NCBI RefSeq assembly: GCF_002902965.1 | Contig: NZ_CP026107.1 | Location: 620,001-684,000 of the forward strand | Reading direction: 5' to 3' | From: Paraburkholderia hospita | GTDB taxonomy: Bacteria; Pseudomonadota; Gammaproteobacteria; Burkholderiales; Burkholderiaceae | Length of the DNA stretch: 64,000 nucleotides | In this document: in pieces, positions 8,454-17,656 of the stretch | Layout of the letters: every line of letters begins with the position of its first letter | How positions within the stretch are numbered: position 1 is the first letter of the stretch | Position numbers and translations under genes: made by a program | Notes under the pieces: generated by a model | Databases searched by the model: none | What the model was told of the DNA's origin: nothing | Seen by the model: only the letters and a program-made list of their open reading frames with translations

Positions 8454-8469
8454 GGTACTTATGAGTACC
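8454..8469. promoter_or_regulatory. Putative TetR operator, copy 2
   Basis: GGTACTTATGAGTACC has perfect 6-bp arms and lies 20 bases before the GTG of the NmrA-like gene, overlapping its likely promoter or leader. The same GGTAC arms as copy 1 suggest a shared repressor. Confidence 0.68.
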
Positions 8470-8489
8470 ACGACTGCTCGGAGGCGATC

Positions 8490-9590
8490 GTGCTCAAGCC
8501 AAGGATCCTCGTAACCGGCGCGACCGGGAAGACCGGCAGCGTCGTCGTTGCCGAACTGCTGAAGGCCGGCTATCCCGTACGCGCCATGGTGCGCCGGGAA
8601 GATGGCCGCAGCGTGCGACTGAAAACGCAGGGGGCCGAGATAGCGGTCGTCGACATGAGTGACGTCGAGCGCGTCGCCGACGCGCTGAAAGACGTTCAGC
8701 GCGCCTACTTTTGTCCGCCTTTCGATCCCTACATGATTCAGGGCGCGGTCGCGTTCGCCGTCGCCGCCAGGGAATCCGGGCTCGAACACATCGTTAGCCT
8801 GACCCAGTGGCTGTCGAGTCCCTCGCATCCCGCCCTCATGACCCGGCAGCTTTGGCTCGTCGATCGGCTGTTCTCGATGACGCCGGGAGTCGCGCATACG
8901 ATTGTGAGGCCGGGCTTCTTCGCTGACGCCTACCTCGCACTGACTGGATTTGCTGCGCACCTCGGAGTATTTCCCTGGATCTATGGCGATAGCCGTAACG
9001 CGCCACCGTCCAACGAGGATATCGCGCGAGTCGCCGTCGCGGCCCTGATGGATCCTGCGCGCCACGCCGGGAAGCGCTACCGCCCCACTGGACCGGAACT
9101 CCTTGGCGCGGGGGACATGGCCAAGGCGATCGGCCGGGCCGTCGGGCGATCGGTCAAGGTCGTGCCGATGCCGATCTGGCTATTCATGAAGGCTGCCCGG
9201 ATGGGCGGCTTGCCGATCGACCTGATCAGCGGCGTTCGCTACTACATTGACGATCACAAACGCGGGGCTTTTGAGCTGGGCGCTCCGACCACGGACGTGC
9301 TCGATTTGACTGGTCAGCCAGCCGAGGACTTCGAGACGATCGCGCGTCGCTACGCGGCGCTTCCAGGCAACCGGCGGACGCCTGGCAATTGGCTTCGCCA
9401 GTTCGCGCAGTTCGTGTTCGCCCCGCTCAGCGCCGGTTTCGATCTCGAGCGCTACGACCGTGAACTACGCCGTCCGTTTCCGTCAGAACCGCAGTTTGCT
9501 TCTGAGTCCGAGGTCTGGCTGCGCGAGCATGCCATGGCTCACGCGGAGCGAGGCGCTGTGACCACAGAGCTACGCACGCTGCGCGCTTAA
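8490..9590 (+). CDS. NmrA-like NAD(P)-binding oxidoreductase
   Basis: A 366-residue atypical SDR/NmrA-like protein. The Rossmann start ILVTGATGKTGSVVVAELLKAGY holds the GxxGxxG-type dinucleotide motif. HIVSLTQWLSS and the proline-rich HTIVRPGFFADAYL block follow, as in NmrA/HSCARG-like proteins. Roughly residues 270-366 extend beyond the usual ~290-residue family length as an extra C-terminal region. Translation starts at GTG after GGAGGCGATC. It is probably repressed by the divergent TetR protein through the two palindromes. A membrane protein gene follows 45 bases later and may be cotranscribed. Substrate unknown. Confidence 0.85.
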   Translation: MLKPRILVTGATGKTGSVVVAELLKAGYPVRAMVRREDGRSVRLKTQGAEIAVVDMSDVERVADALKDVQRAYFCPPFDPYMIQGAVAFAVAARESGLEHIVSLTQWLSSPSHPALMTRQLWLVDRLFSMTPGVAHTIVRPGFFADAYLALTGFAAHLGVFPWIYGDSRNAPPSNEDIARVAVAALMDPARHAGKRYRPTGPELLGAGDMAKAIGRAVGRSVKVVPMPIWLFMKAARMGGLPIDLISGVRYYIDDHKRGAFELGAPTTDVLDLTGQPAEDFETIARRYAALPGNRRTPGNWLRQFAQFVFAPLSAGFDLERYDRELRRPFPSEPQFASESEVWLREHAMAHAERGAVTTELRTLRA

Positions 9591-9635
9591 GTTCCTCACG
9601 AGCGATCGCGGGAATTCGTACCAAAGGAGAGTCTC

Positions 9636-10232
9636 ATGCTGCCCCAGCTCTGTTTTTTCGTTAGCATCGCATTCAGCTTCAGCACGTGGGGAATCGTCAC
9701 CAGGCGATACGTCTGGCCAAAACTCCGTCTCCTGCGACCAGTCGAAGCGCTGCGGCCTCTTCTCATCCTGCACAGCTTCCGCTTCATTGGGTTGGCATTC
9801 CTCGTCCCAGGCGTCGTGTCGCCCGAACTGCCGTCTGCCTTCGCGTATTCCGCCGCCTACGGGGACCTCGCTGCGGCGACACTCGCGTCGCTATCACTGG
9901 TATTGTTGCCACGCGCGGCCGGCATTGTGGTCGCCTGGATCTTCAACTGTTGGGGCCTGGCAGATCTCCTGAACGCGTTCTATCAGGCCAATGATGCCGG
10001 GCTCGTGGCGGGACAGTTGGGCGCGACCTACTTCATTCCGACTCTGGTTGTACCCCTACTGCTGATCACGCACGGACTCATCTTCCGGATTCTTCTGCAA
10101 CATCAAAATCAGCCCGCAATGCGGGAAAGCCGGCAGCCCGGCGAAGGGCTATCAAGTGGAGGGCCCATGATCGATGCGACGACCTCCACAGAGCCCCAAT
10201 CGGTCGGTGCGGCTACCCGTCTGACGAGGTGA
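9636..10232 (+). CDS. Small integral membrane protein, unknown function
   Basis: A 198-residue protein with about four hydrophobic spans (residues ~3-22, ~45-65, ~78-100, ~125-150), then a polar tail of about 45 residues. An AAAGGAG ribosome site precedes the ATG. Its spacing behind the NmrA-like gene suggests one transcript under the same TetR control. I recognise no named domain. It may be an accessory membrane partner of the oxidoreductase, but that is only inferred from position. Confidence 0.72.
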   Translation: MLPQLCFFVSIAFSFSTWGIVTRRYVWPKLRLLRPVEALRPLLILHSFRFIGLAFLVPGVVSPELPSAFAYSAAYGDLAAATLASLSLVLLPRAAGIVVAWIFNCWGLADLLNAFYQANDAGLVAGQLGATYFIPTLVVPLLLITHGLIFRILLQHQNQPAMRESRQPGEGLSSGGPMIDATTSTEPQSVGAATRLTR

Positions 10233-10695
10233 GGCACAATCCGCGCAGCAGCGGACATCGCAGCTCCAGCAGCAACATACCGCATAGTGGGCCGTCAGGA
10301 TCACCTTTCAAAGGGGGCGTGACGACACGGGCGAGTCTCTCAGAGTGGTGTTGAGTCGGTAGATGGTGGACCAGGCGTCTTCGAGCGAAGCCGCGGCCCC
10401 CGTCTCCGCAGAGCGAGTTCTGTGTCGGCAGCAGCGAATCAAGGTCTGTAGCGACGACTACATCAGTGTCCGCGGCTGTCTCAATCAATGTCCGCTAGCA
10501 GCAGAGCAACCTGACGGCTCTGAGTCCATTTCATCGGTTCGTCGCGAGCCCTGGCAGGCCAGCGCAGATCGTGAACCCAGCCGTCCGGTGAACGGCATTA
10601 TGCATCCGTCGACATTCGCTGACCCTACCGATTGATGCCAATCCTTTATATCCGATATTCTGGCGAAGACCTGCTTATCGCGATCGGCGGTTGTG
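10233..10695. other. Intergenic stretch without recognised gene
   Basis: Short frames only, on both strands. A minus-strand frame at 10213-10488 has no recognisable domain or ribosome site. No terminator hairpin with a T-run was noted behind the membrane protein. Confidence 0.4.
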
Positions 10696-11163
10696 ATGAA
10701 TCTGGATTATCGGCAGGCCGTACCTGAAGACTCGGAATGGCTATTTGACACGTATCGGCGAACTATGAAAGGTTTCGTTACCTCAGCGTATGGCTGGGAC
10801 GACGACTTGCAACATGCTGGGTTTGCCAAAAGCCTTCGCCAAGGCTCTTGTCAAATAGTTACATGGGAAGACAACCAATGCGGGTTTGTGCACTGGGACG
10901 TCGAACCCGATCTCGTATGGCTGAGGATGCTTTGTATCGTGCCGGAGATGCAATACAAGTCGATTGGCAGTACAGCGATTGCCAAGGTGATGTCGTTCTC
11001 CAGTTACTTACAAAAACCGCTGTACTTGAATGTCTTCGTATGCAACCGAGCTGCCTATGACTGGTACAGCAGAATCGGCTTTGTGGAAATCGAAAACGAT
11101 GGCAAGGTCTCGACTTTGGTGCTTCCTTCGTCATCACCGGGCCACAAGGAACGACATGCGTAG
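10696..11163 (+). CDS. GNAT-family N-acetyltransferase
   Basis: A 155-residue protein. The fold is visible in order: an N-terminal strand with RQAVPEDSEWLFDTYRRTMK, the central strand VWLRMLCIVPEMQYKSIGSTAIAKVM (degenerate acetyl-CoA loop, where the usual R/QxxGxG/A is KSIGST), then LYLNVFVCNRAAYDWYSRIGFVEIEND, the typical N-x-x-A-x-x-x-Y-x-x-x-G-F signature. An in-frame GTG lies directly before the chosen ATG. It is a single gene of lower GC than the metabolic operons downstream, consistent with the accessory character of the region. The acetyl acceptor is unknown. Confidence 0.85.
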   Translation: MNLDYRQAVPEDSEWLFDTYRRTMKGFVTSAYGWDDDLQHAGFAKSLRQGSCQIVTWEDNQCGFVHWDVEPDLVWLRMLCIVPEMQYKSIGSTAIAKVMSFSSYLQKPLYLNVFVCNRAAYDWYSRIGFVEIENDGKVSTLVLPSSSPGHKERHA

Positions 11164-12077
11164 TCTTCCAGGCACCGTGCTCCCATCGTAAACTTCCGGG
11201 TTCGTTGAGGTTCATTCGACGCTTGCCGGCACGAGCCGAACAACTCTCAACGCTTCCTGACCTCCGGACCGGCACAAAGCTGCCGTTCAAACTAATCGCG
11301 GGCCGGACGCCAGTAGAGCACACCATAGCCGCCGTTGGCCGATGGTCGCGCCAGCGGCTGCTCTGGCCGATTTTCGGACCGTCGTTGGAAACGTTCTTGA
11401 GCGGAGTGAACCCCACGATAGCTAAAGTTCAGAGTTCCGAGGCCTTCGCGGTGACGCGATTTCCTCCATATAGATGCCGCGCTGTAGGAGACGATCCGCG
11501 AAATCTCAACTCGGAAGTTGCGGATTTTCAATGGCGCAATCGTATATCGTTATGGCGGGTTCGACACCGATCAATGTTCCCGTAAAGCCTCACCGTTCAA
11601 CGCTGCGACTGGCTCAAAGTGACAACCCGCACGCGAGCCGAATATTATGAAAATTCATGGCCGCAAATGGTCGAAGACCGCGCCGCTGTTCGGGGTAGTC
11701 ACGCTCTATGCCAGAAGTTTGCCCGACATGTGATTTTTGTAGCTTTCGGAATTAGACTTAATTGTTCGTACAGACGCGAGATAGTTTCTCGGCGCACCGA
11801 CGCTAGGCTGGATAGTGTTATTTCAACCAGCTTTCAGTTTTTGTTCTTTTTTGGCTGGAGCTTTTGAGGTTTTCGGGGTTTATTGTCGGTTTTTTTTCCT
11901 CTTTATTGTGAAGGAACAATCTTTGAGTTTTTCACAGTCCGCACTCGATAAAGGATCACCCCAGGATAACCAGGAGTTATCGCCCCCGCAGCAGCTTTCA
12001 TTATTCAACCCGGTCCCGTTTCCCTACATTGTGCGGCAGACGCAATGTAGCTCAGTCAACTGGAAACGAGGAATCAC
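11164..12077. other. Gene-free 0.9-kb stretch, T-rich at the right end
   Basis: No family was recognised in any frame. Positions 11830-11930 carry several T-runs on the plus strand before the promoter and leader of the FAH gene. The last 100 bases before 12078 probably contain that promoter, and a GAGGAATCAC ribosome site is visible. This stretch marks the change from the accessory region to the conserved pentonate cluster. Confidence 0.4.
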
Positions 12078-12923
12078 ATGAAATTGCTGCGATATGGCGC
12101 CCCAGGTCACGAAAAGCCCGGCATTCTCGACCGCAACGGCGCAATCCGCGACCTGTCCGGCGTGATCGACGATATCGCGGGCTCGACGCTGTTGCCCGAA
12201 TCGCTCGAACGCCTGCGCCAGATCGATATCGAGTCGCTCCCCATCGTTTCCGCTGAAGCGCGCATCGGCGCCTGCGTGGGTCGCATCGGCAAGTTCATCT
12301 GCATCGGGCTGAACTACGCGGACCACGCGGCGGAATCGAATCTGCCCGTACCGAGCGAGCCTGTGGTGTTCGGCAAGTGGACGTCGGCTGTCGTCGGTCC
12401 GAATGACGACGTGCGCATTCCGCGCGGCTCGCAAAAGACCGACTGGGAAGTCGAACTGGGCGTCGTGATCGGCAAGGGCGGCGCGTATATCGACGAAGCC
12501 GACGCGCTCAGCCACGTCGCGGGCTATTGCATCGTCAACGATGTCTCAGAGCGCGAATATCAGATCGAGCGCGGCGGCACCTGGGACAAGGGCAAGGGCT
12601 GCGACACGTTCGGCCCGATCGGCCCGTGGCTCGTCACCGCTGACGAAGTCCCCGATCCGCAGTGCCTCGCCCTCTGGCTCGAAGTGGACGGCAAGCGTTA
12701 TCAGAACGGCAACACGAGCACGATGATCTTCAACGTCGCGCAGATCGTCTCTTACCTGAGCCGCTTCATGAGCCTGCAACCGGGCGATGTGATCTCGACG
12801 GGCACGCCGCCGGGCGTTGGCATGGGGCACAAGCCCGAGCCCGTCTATCTGCGCGCAGGGCAGACGATGCGCCTCGGCATCGAAGGACTCGGCGAGCAGC
12901 AGCAACGCACCGTCGCCGCATAA
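12078..12923 (+). CDS. Fumarylacetoacetate hydrolase-family protein (ureidoglycolate lyase/diketo-deoxy-sugar hydrolase type)
   Basis: A 281-residue FAH-fold protein. The core begins FICIGLNYADHAAE (~residue 73), followed by the metal-binding E-x-E in DWEVELGVVIGKG, the DVSEREYQIERGGTWDKGKG block, and LSRFMSLQPGDVISTGTPPGVGMG near the C-terminus. Members of this branch cleave beta-diketones such as 2,4-diketo-3-deoxy sugar acids. In known L-fucose and related routes this hydrolase acts after an SDR that makes the 2,4-diketo compound. Here the SDR gene immediately behind is only a deletion scar, so the enzyme may be orphaned or serve another branch of the sugar-acid cluster. Confidence 0.85.
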   Translation: MKLLRYGAPGHEKPGILDRNGAIRDLSGVIDDIAGSTLLPESLERLRQIDIESLPIVSAEARIGACVGRIGKFICIGLNYADHAAESNLPVPSEPVVFGKWTSAVVGPNDDVRIPRGSQKTDWEVELGVVIGKGGAYIDEADALSHVAGYCIVNDVSEREYQIERGGTWDKGKGCDTFGPIGPWLVTADEVPDPQCLALWLEVDGKRYQNGNTSTMIFNVAQIVSYLSRFMSLQPGDVISTGTPPGVGMGHKPEPVYLRAGQTMRLGIEGLGEQQQRTVAA

Positions 12924-12936
12924 GAGGAGCGCGCTG

Positions 12937-13054
12937 ATGAACCAGTACGACTTCGCGCAGCGTGCCGCCGTCGTCACGGGCGGCGCGCAAGGCATCGGCT
13001 ATGCGGTCGCGGAGCGCGGTGTTCGATCTGTCCGGCGGCCGCGCCACGTATTGA
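12937..13054 (+). pseudogene. SDR-family dehydrogenase reduced to its two ends (internal deletion)
   Basis: Translation opens MNQYDFAQRAAVVTGGAQGI, the Rossmann start with TGGxxGIG, after a good AAGAGGAGC ribosome site. After ~27 codons, near 13018, the sequence changes frame. Read one base on, it ends FDLSGGRATY-stop, a typical SDR C-terminus. About 200 internal codons are missing, including the catalytic YxxxK. The remnant lies 13 bases behind the FAH gene, where a 2-keto-3-deoxy-sugar-acid dehydrogenase would be expected. It cannot be functional. Confidence 0.85.
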
Positions 13055-13057
13055 GCG

Positions 13058-14008
13058 TCACGTAATCGCACCATAAAGCTCGCCGGCCACCTGCTTCAAC
13101 GCGCGCACCACTTGCGTCGAAGCGGGCGACAGCAACTGCCCGGTGCGCGTGATGATGCCGAAGTCGTCCATCCGCAGCGGCATGTCGAGCGGCAGGATCG
13201 ACAGCAGGCCGTGCGCCGCGTAGTAATGCGCGACCTCGGCGGCGAGCACGGCGAGCATGTCGCTTTGCGACAGCAGGCTCGTCACGAACAGCAGTTCCGC
13301 GCTTTCGACCACGTTGGACGGCGGCGCGAGGCTTTGACGCTGGAACATCAGCTCGAAGCGATGGCGCAGCACGCTTTGCGCGGGCGGCACGACCCACGAC
13401 GCGTCGACGACATCCGCCAATGTCAGCGATTGCGCCGCCAGCAACGGATGACCCGAACGGGCGACGGCGAGTGCCTGTTCTTCAGCGAGAGGTTCGTAGC
13501 GCAGATGCAGCTTGTCATGTTCAACGGACAGCCGGCCGATCACGAGGTCGAGCTTGTCCTGCGCGAGGCTTTCGAGCAGCACGTTGCTGCTGTCGATCTC
13601 GACGCTCACGCTCAAGCCGGGATGATGCTGCTTGACCTGCGCAATCGCGGCGGGAAGCAGGCTGACGGCGGGCGACGTGATCGTGCCGACGGCCACGCGC
13701 CCGAGTTGCCCGGACTTCAGCGCGAGCACTTCCTCGCGCGCCTGATCGAGGCTGCCGACCACGGAACGCGCGTGGCGAATCATCACCTCGCCGTACAGCG
13801 TCGGCCGCATGCCCCGCGGCATCCGCTCGAACAGCGGCGCATCCAGCATTTCTTCCAGTTCGCGCAGCAGCTTCGACGCAGCGGGCTGCGACATGCTCAG
13901 CGCGTCGGCGGCGCGGTGGATATTGCCTTCCTCGTCGAGCGCGACGAGCAGCAGCAGTTGCCGCGTCTTCAGCCGCGTACGGACATACCAGGGGTTCGAA
14001 TCGAGCAT
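13058..14008 (-). CDS. LysR-family regulator (GbpR-like) of the arabonate cluster
   Basis: A 316-residue LysR-type regulator. The winged HTH is at residues ~10-70 (TRQLLLLVALDEEGNIHRAA, SMSQPAASKLLRELEEMLDAP LFERMPRGM), followed by a periplasmic-binding-like effector domain (VAVGTITSPAVSLLPAAIAQV). The HTH wording resembles GbpR-like sugar regulators. It is divergent from L-arabonate dehydratase, the classic LysR layout, so it probably activates that operon with a sugar acid as coinducer. The ATG at 14008 is preferred over an in-frame TTG 15 bases upstream. Its 3' end abuts the SDR remnant. Confidence 0.9.
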   Translation of the reverse strand: MLDSNPWYVRTRLKTRQLLLLVALDEEGNIHRAADALSMSQPAASKLLRELEEMLDAPLFERMPRGMRPTLYGEVMIRHARSVVGSLDQAREEVLALKSGQLGRVAVGTITSPAVSLLPAAIAQVKQHHPGLSVSVEIDSSNVLLESLAQDKLDLVIGRLSVEHDKLHLRYEPLAEEQALAVARSGHPLLAAQSLTLADVVDASWVVPPAQSVLRHRFELMFQRQSLAPPSNVVESAELLFVTSLLSQSDMLAVLAAEVAHYYAAHGLLSILPLDMPLRMDDFGIITRTGQLLSPASTQVVRALKQVAGELYGAIT

Positions 14009-14033
14009 AAGGGTTAATACCAATAATTAAAGC

Positions 14034-14073
14034 GATATCAGTTCGACGCCAATTTTCATTAGAAAGATATCAG
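14034..14073. promoter_or_regulatory. Paired GATATCAG repeats, candidate LysR sites
   Basis: GATATCAG occurs at 14034-14041 and again at 14066-14073, 32 bp or about three turns apart, in the LysR/dehydratase divergent gap. The direct repeats on one helix face suggest regulator contacts. No biochemical support; the assignment is by position. Confidence 0.4.
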
Positions 14074-14174
14074 ACCGCTTCGTAGACTTCTCTTTTTCCC
14101 CATGATCCGCAACCACCATTCGTCCCTTCTCAAACGGTTGCGCAAACATCAGCAGTTGCCTTCAGGAAGTCAGC

Positions 14175-15908
14175 ATGTCGGATAAGAAAACGAAGCTGCG
14201 CTCGGCCCAATGGTTCGGCACGGCCGACAAGAACGGCTTCATGTATCGAAGCTGGATGAAGAATCAGGGCATCCCCGATCACGAATTCGATGGCCGGCCC
14301 GTCATCGGTATCTGCAACACGTGGTCGGAACTCACGCCGTGTAATGCGCATTTCCGCAAGATCGCCGAGCACGTGAAGCGCGGCATCTACGAAGCAGGCG
14401 GCTTTCCCGTCGAATTCCCCGTGTTTTCCAGTGGCGAATCGAATCTGCGCCCCACCGCGATGCTCACGCGCAATCTCGCGGCGATGGATGTCGAAGAGGC
14501 GATTCGCGGCAATCCCATCGACGCCGTCGTGCTGCTGACCGGTTGCGACAAGACCACGCCCGCGCTGCTGATGGGCGCGGCGAGTTGCGACGTGCCCGCG
14601 ATCGTCGTCACGGGCGGCCCGATGCTGAACGGCAAGCTCGACGGCAAGGACATCGGTTCGGGCACGGCCGTGTGGCAGTTGCACGAATCGCTGAAGGCCG
14701 GCGAGATCGATTTGCACAAGTTCCTGTCGGCGGAAGCGGGCATGTCGCGCTCGGCGGGCACCTGCAACACGATGGGCACGGCCTCGACGATGGCGTGCAT
14801 GGCGGAAGCGCTCGGCACATCGCTGCCGCACAACGCGGCCATTCCCGCTGTCGACTCGCGCCGCTATGTGCTCGCGCACATGTCGGGTATGCGCATCGTC
14901 GAGATGGCGCACGAAGGGCTCACGCTGTCGAAGATCCTCACGCGCGAAGCGTTCCTGAACGCGATCCGCGTGAATGCGGCGATTGGCGGCTCGACAAATG
15001 CGGTGATTCACCTGAAGGCGATTGCAGGGCGTATCGGCGTGCAGCTCGATCTGGACGACTGGGTGCGCATCGGCCGTAACACGCCGACCATCGTCGACCT
15101 GATGCCTTCGGGCCGCTTCCTGATGGAAGAGTTCTATTACGCGGGCGGTCTGCCTGCTGTGCTGCGTCGACTCGGCGAAGCGGATCTTCTGCCGCATCCG
15201 GGCGCGCTGACGGCGAACGGCAAGGCGTTATGGCACAACGTGATGGATGCACCCATCTACAACGACGAAGTGATCCGTCCGCTCGACCAGCCGCTCGTGA
15301 AGGACGGCGGCATCCGCGTGCTGCGTGGCAATCTCGCGCCGCGCGGCGCAGTGTTGAAGCCTTCGGCGGCGACGCCTGAACTGCTCAAGCATCGCGGCCG
15401 CGCCGTCGTGTTCGAGAACTTCGAGCACTACAAGGCACGCATCGTCGATGAAACACTCGACGTCGACGCGAACTCCGTGCTCGTGCTGAAGAACTGTGGA
15501 CCGAAGGGTTATCCGGGCATGGCCGAAGTCGGCAACATGGGTTTGCCGCCGAAGCTGTTGCGCCAGGGCGTGAAGGACATGGTGCGCATCTCGGATGCGC
15601 GGATGAGCGGCACGGCATACGGCACGGTCGTATTGCACGTGACGCCGGAAGCGGCAGATGGCGGCCCGCTTTCCGCGGTGCAGGACGGCGACTGGATCGA
15701 GCTGGATTGCGATGCGGGCACGTTGCGCATCGATATCAGCGACGAAGAACTGGCGCGCCGCCTCGAAAGCCACACGCCGCCCGAGATGCCCGCCGGCGGC
15801 GGTTATCAGCGGCTGTATATCGATCACGTATTGCAGGCGGACGAGGGTTGCGATCTGGACTTCCTCGTCGGCTGCCGGGGCGCAGACGTGCCGCGCCATT
15901 CGCATTGA
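14175..15908 (+). CDS. L-arabonate dehydratase (IlvD/Edd family)
   Basis: A 577-residue protein of the dihydroxy-acid/sugar-acid dehydratase family. It converts L-arabonate to L-2-keto-3-deoxyarabonate. The [2Fe-2S] cysteines are visible at C56 (ELTPCNAH), C124 (LTGCDKTTP) and in [11 protein letters not shown] near residue 197. All are offset by three from the C59/C127/C200 set described for Rhizobium L-arabinonate dehydratase. The C-terminal [20 protein letters not shown] block holds the catalytic serine region. AGGAAGTCAGC precedes the ATG. The aldehyde dehydrogenase gene follows after 11 bases. Substrate is inferred from family and the downstream keto-deoxyarabonate dehydratase; a related pentonate is possible. 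Confidence 0.9.
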   Translation: MSDKKTKLRSAQWFGTADKNGFMYRSWMKNQGIPDHEFDGRPVIGICNTWSELTPCNAHFRKIAEHVKRGIYEAGGFPVEFPVFSSGESNLRPTAMLTRNLAAMDVEEAIRGNPIDAVVLLTGCDKTTPALLMGAASCDVPAIVVTGGPMLNGKLDGKDIGSGTAVWQLHESLKAGEIDLHKFLSAEAGMSRSAGTCNTMGTASTMACMAEALGTSLPHNAAIPAVDSRRYVLAHMSGMRIVEMAHEGLTLSKILTREAFLNAIRVNAAIGGSTNAVIHLKAIAGRIGVQLDLDDWVRIGRNTPTIVDLMPSGRFLMEEFYYAGGLPAVLRRLGEADLLPHPGALTANGKALWHNVMDAPIYNDEVIRPLDQPLVKDGGIRVLRGNLAPRGAVLKPSAATPELLKHRGRAVVFENFEHYKARIVDETLDVDANSVLVLKNCGPKGYPGMAEVGNMGLPPKLLRQGVKDMVRISDARMSGTAYGTVVLHVTPEAADGGPLSAVQDGDWIELDCDAGTLRIDISDEELARRLESHTPPEMPAGGGYQRLYIDHVLQADEGCDLDFLVGCRGADVPRHSH

Positions 15909-15919
15909 GGAGAGAACGA

Positions 15920-17509
15920 ATGAACCTGACAGGTGAACTGCTGATTGGCGCAAACGCGCGGCGTGGACAAGGCGCTGAGTTTCATGCCGTCGATGCCGCA
16001 ACGGAACAAGCGCTGCAAGCGCCGACGTACTACAGCGCGAAATCGGGCGATGTCGATCAGGCGTGTGCGCTGGCCGAAAGCGCATTCGACGCCTACCGTA
16101 CGCTGCCCGCCGAACGCCGCGCGCGTTTTCTCGACGATATCGCCGCGCGCATCGAAGCACTCGGCGATGCGCTGATCGAACGCGCGATGAGCGAATCGGG
16201 TTTGCCGAAAGCGCGTCTCGAAGGCGAGCGCGCGCGCACGGCGAACCAGTTGCGCATGTTCGCAACGCTCGTGCGCAGCGGAGACGCGCTCGATGCGCGC
16301 ATCGAACCCGCGTTGCCCGAACGCCAACCGCCGCGCACCGATCTGCGCTTTCAGCGCATCGGTGTTGGTCCCGTTGCCGTGTTCGGCGCGAGCAATTTTC
16401 CGCTCGCGTTTTCGGTCGCGGGTGGCGATACGGCGGCGGCGCTCGCAGCGGGTTGCCCTGTCGTCGTGAAGGCGCATCCGGCGCATCCGGGCACGTCTGA
16501 ACTCGTGGGCCGCGCGATTCAGGACGCCGTGCGTCATGCGGAACTGCCCGAAGGCGTGTTCTCGATGCTGTTCGACGCGGGCCATGAAGTCGGCGCGGCG
16601 CTGGTCGCGCATCCGTCGATCAAGGCCGTGGGCTTCACGGGTTCGCGTGCAGGCGGACGCGCGCTGATGGCGATTTCGAACGCGCGCGCGGAGCCGATCC
16701 CCGTCTACGCGGAAATGAGCAGCGTGAACCCGAACCTGCTGATGCCCGCAGCGCTGACCTCGCGCGCCGAGACGCTGGCTCGCGATTTCGTTGCATCGGT
16801 GACGCTGGGTTGCGGTCAGTTCTGTACGAATCCCGGCTTGATGCTCGGCATCGCAGGCGAAGGCTTCGAGCGTTTCGCTGCAACCGCCGCGCAGAGCATT
16901 GATGGAGTGCAAGCGGGCGTCATGCTGACAGGCGGCATTCTGCGGGCGTACGACGCAGGTATCGAACGGTTTGCTGCGAATCCCGCTGTGACGACGCTCG
17001 CGCGTGGCAAGGCGCCCGAAGCAGGCAGCCGGCGCGCGCAAGCGGTGTTGTTCCGCGTGAGTGCGAAGAGCCTGCTCGCGGATCACACGCTGGCTGACGA
17101 AGTGTTCGGCCCGTGCAGCGTGCTGGTCGAATGTGCCGACGCCGATGAGTTGCGCACCGTGTTGAATCGTATCGAAGGGCAACTGACGATCACGCTGCAT
17201 CTCGATGATGCCGATCAACCCGCCGCACAAGCGCTGCTGCCGATTCTCGAACGCAAGGCGGGCCGCATTCTTGCGAACGGCTTTCCGACGGGCGTCGAAG
17301 TCTGCGACGCGATGGTCCACGGCGGCCCGTTCCCCGCGACTTCCGATGGACGCAGTACGTCCGTCGGCACGGCGGCGATCGAGCGTTACATGCGGCCTGT
17401 CTGCTATCAGAACTTGCCTGCCGCGCTGTTGCCTAAAGCGTTGCGCGATGCGAACCCGCTTGGTGTGCATCGGCGGTTCGCGGGGCGGCACGAGCGAACG
17501 CCCGGTTGA
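15920..17509 (+). CDS. 2-oxoglutarate semialdehyde (2,5-dioxovalerate) dehydrogenase
   Basis: A 529-residue aldehyde dehydrogenase. The N-terminal [20 protein letters not shown] and the long C-terminal arm match ketoglutaric semialdehyde dehydrogenases of sugar-acid clusters. Blocks seen are [20 protein letters not shown] (cofactor), [13 protein letters not shown], the catalytic [12 protein letters not shown] and [12 protein letters not shown]. It oxidises 2,5-dioxopentanoate to 2-oxoglutarate with NAD(P)+, the last step of oxidative pentose breakdown. The start at 15920 has a GAGGAGAG ribosome site directly after the dehydratase stop. The longer upstream frame overlaps the dehydratase and is not real. 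Confidence 0.9.
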   Translation: MNLTGELLIGANARRGQGAEFHAVDAATEQALQAPTYYSAKSGDVDQACALAESAFDAYRTLPAERRARFLDDIAARIEALGDALIERAMSESGLPKARLEGERARTANQLRMFATLVRSGDALDARIEPALPERQPPRTDLRFQRIGVGPVAVFGASNFPLAFSVAGGDTAAALAAGCPVVVKAHPAHPGTSELVGRAIQDAVRHAELPEGVFSMLFDAGHEVGAALVAHPSIKAVGFTGSRAGGRALMAISNARAEPIPVYAEMSSVNPNLLMPAALTSRAETLARDFVASVTLGCGQFCTNPGLMLGIAGEGFERFAATAAQSIDGVQAGVMLTGGILRAYDAGIERFAANPAVTTLARGKAPEAGSRRAQAVLFRVSAKSLLADHTLADEVFGPCSVLVECADADELRTVLNRIEGQLTITLHLDDADQPAAQALLPILERKAGRILANGFPTGVEVCDAMVHGGPFPATSDGRSTSVGTAAIERYMRPVCYQNLPAALLPKALRDANPLGVHRRFAGRHERTPG

Positions 17510-17543
17510 GCACGCAATACCTCGACGCAGAACATAACGACAT

Positions 17544-17643
17544 AGCTTTGCATGGGACCTGAGTAAGGAGCTAAAGCTCCAACTCTGGTCGACAGCTTTG
17601 CATGGGACCAGAGTAAGGAGCTAAAGCTCCAACTCTGGTCGAC
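17544..17643 (+). repeat. 50-bp tandem duplication, each unit a hairpin
   Basis: Two 50-bp units (17544-17593 and 17594-17643) differ at one base. Each contains GACC(A/T)GAGT, GGAGCT, AGCTCC and ACTCTGGTC, which fold into a nearly perfect 35-nt stem (17606-17640 for unit 2). The second unit ends six bases upstream of the AGGAG-type ribosome site region of the MFS gene. There is no T-run, so it is not a standard terminator. Candidate roles are an intercistronic RNA stabiliser, an operator, or a REP-like element caught in a recent duplication. Confidence 0.8.
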
Positions 17644-17656
17644 AGGAGACATAGCA

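Noticed and set aside
13112..14017. 301-codon plus-strand open frame
   Set aside because: Opposite the LysR gene, with shadow-type composition.
15824..17491. 555-codon minus-strand open frame
   Set aside because: It lies opposite the aldehyde dehydrogenase, has an Arg/His/Ala-rich shadow composition and no domain. High GC makes long antisense frames common here.
17544..17643. CRISPR array
   Set aside because: Only two directly abutting units with no spacers; it is a tandem hairpin duplication.
17544..17643. Rho-independent terminator
   Set aside because: The stems are strong but no T-run follows either one, and the operon continues into the MFS gene.
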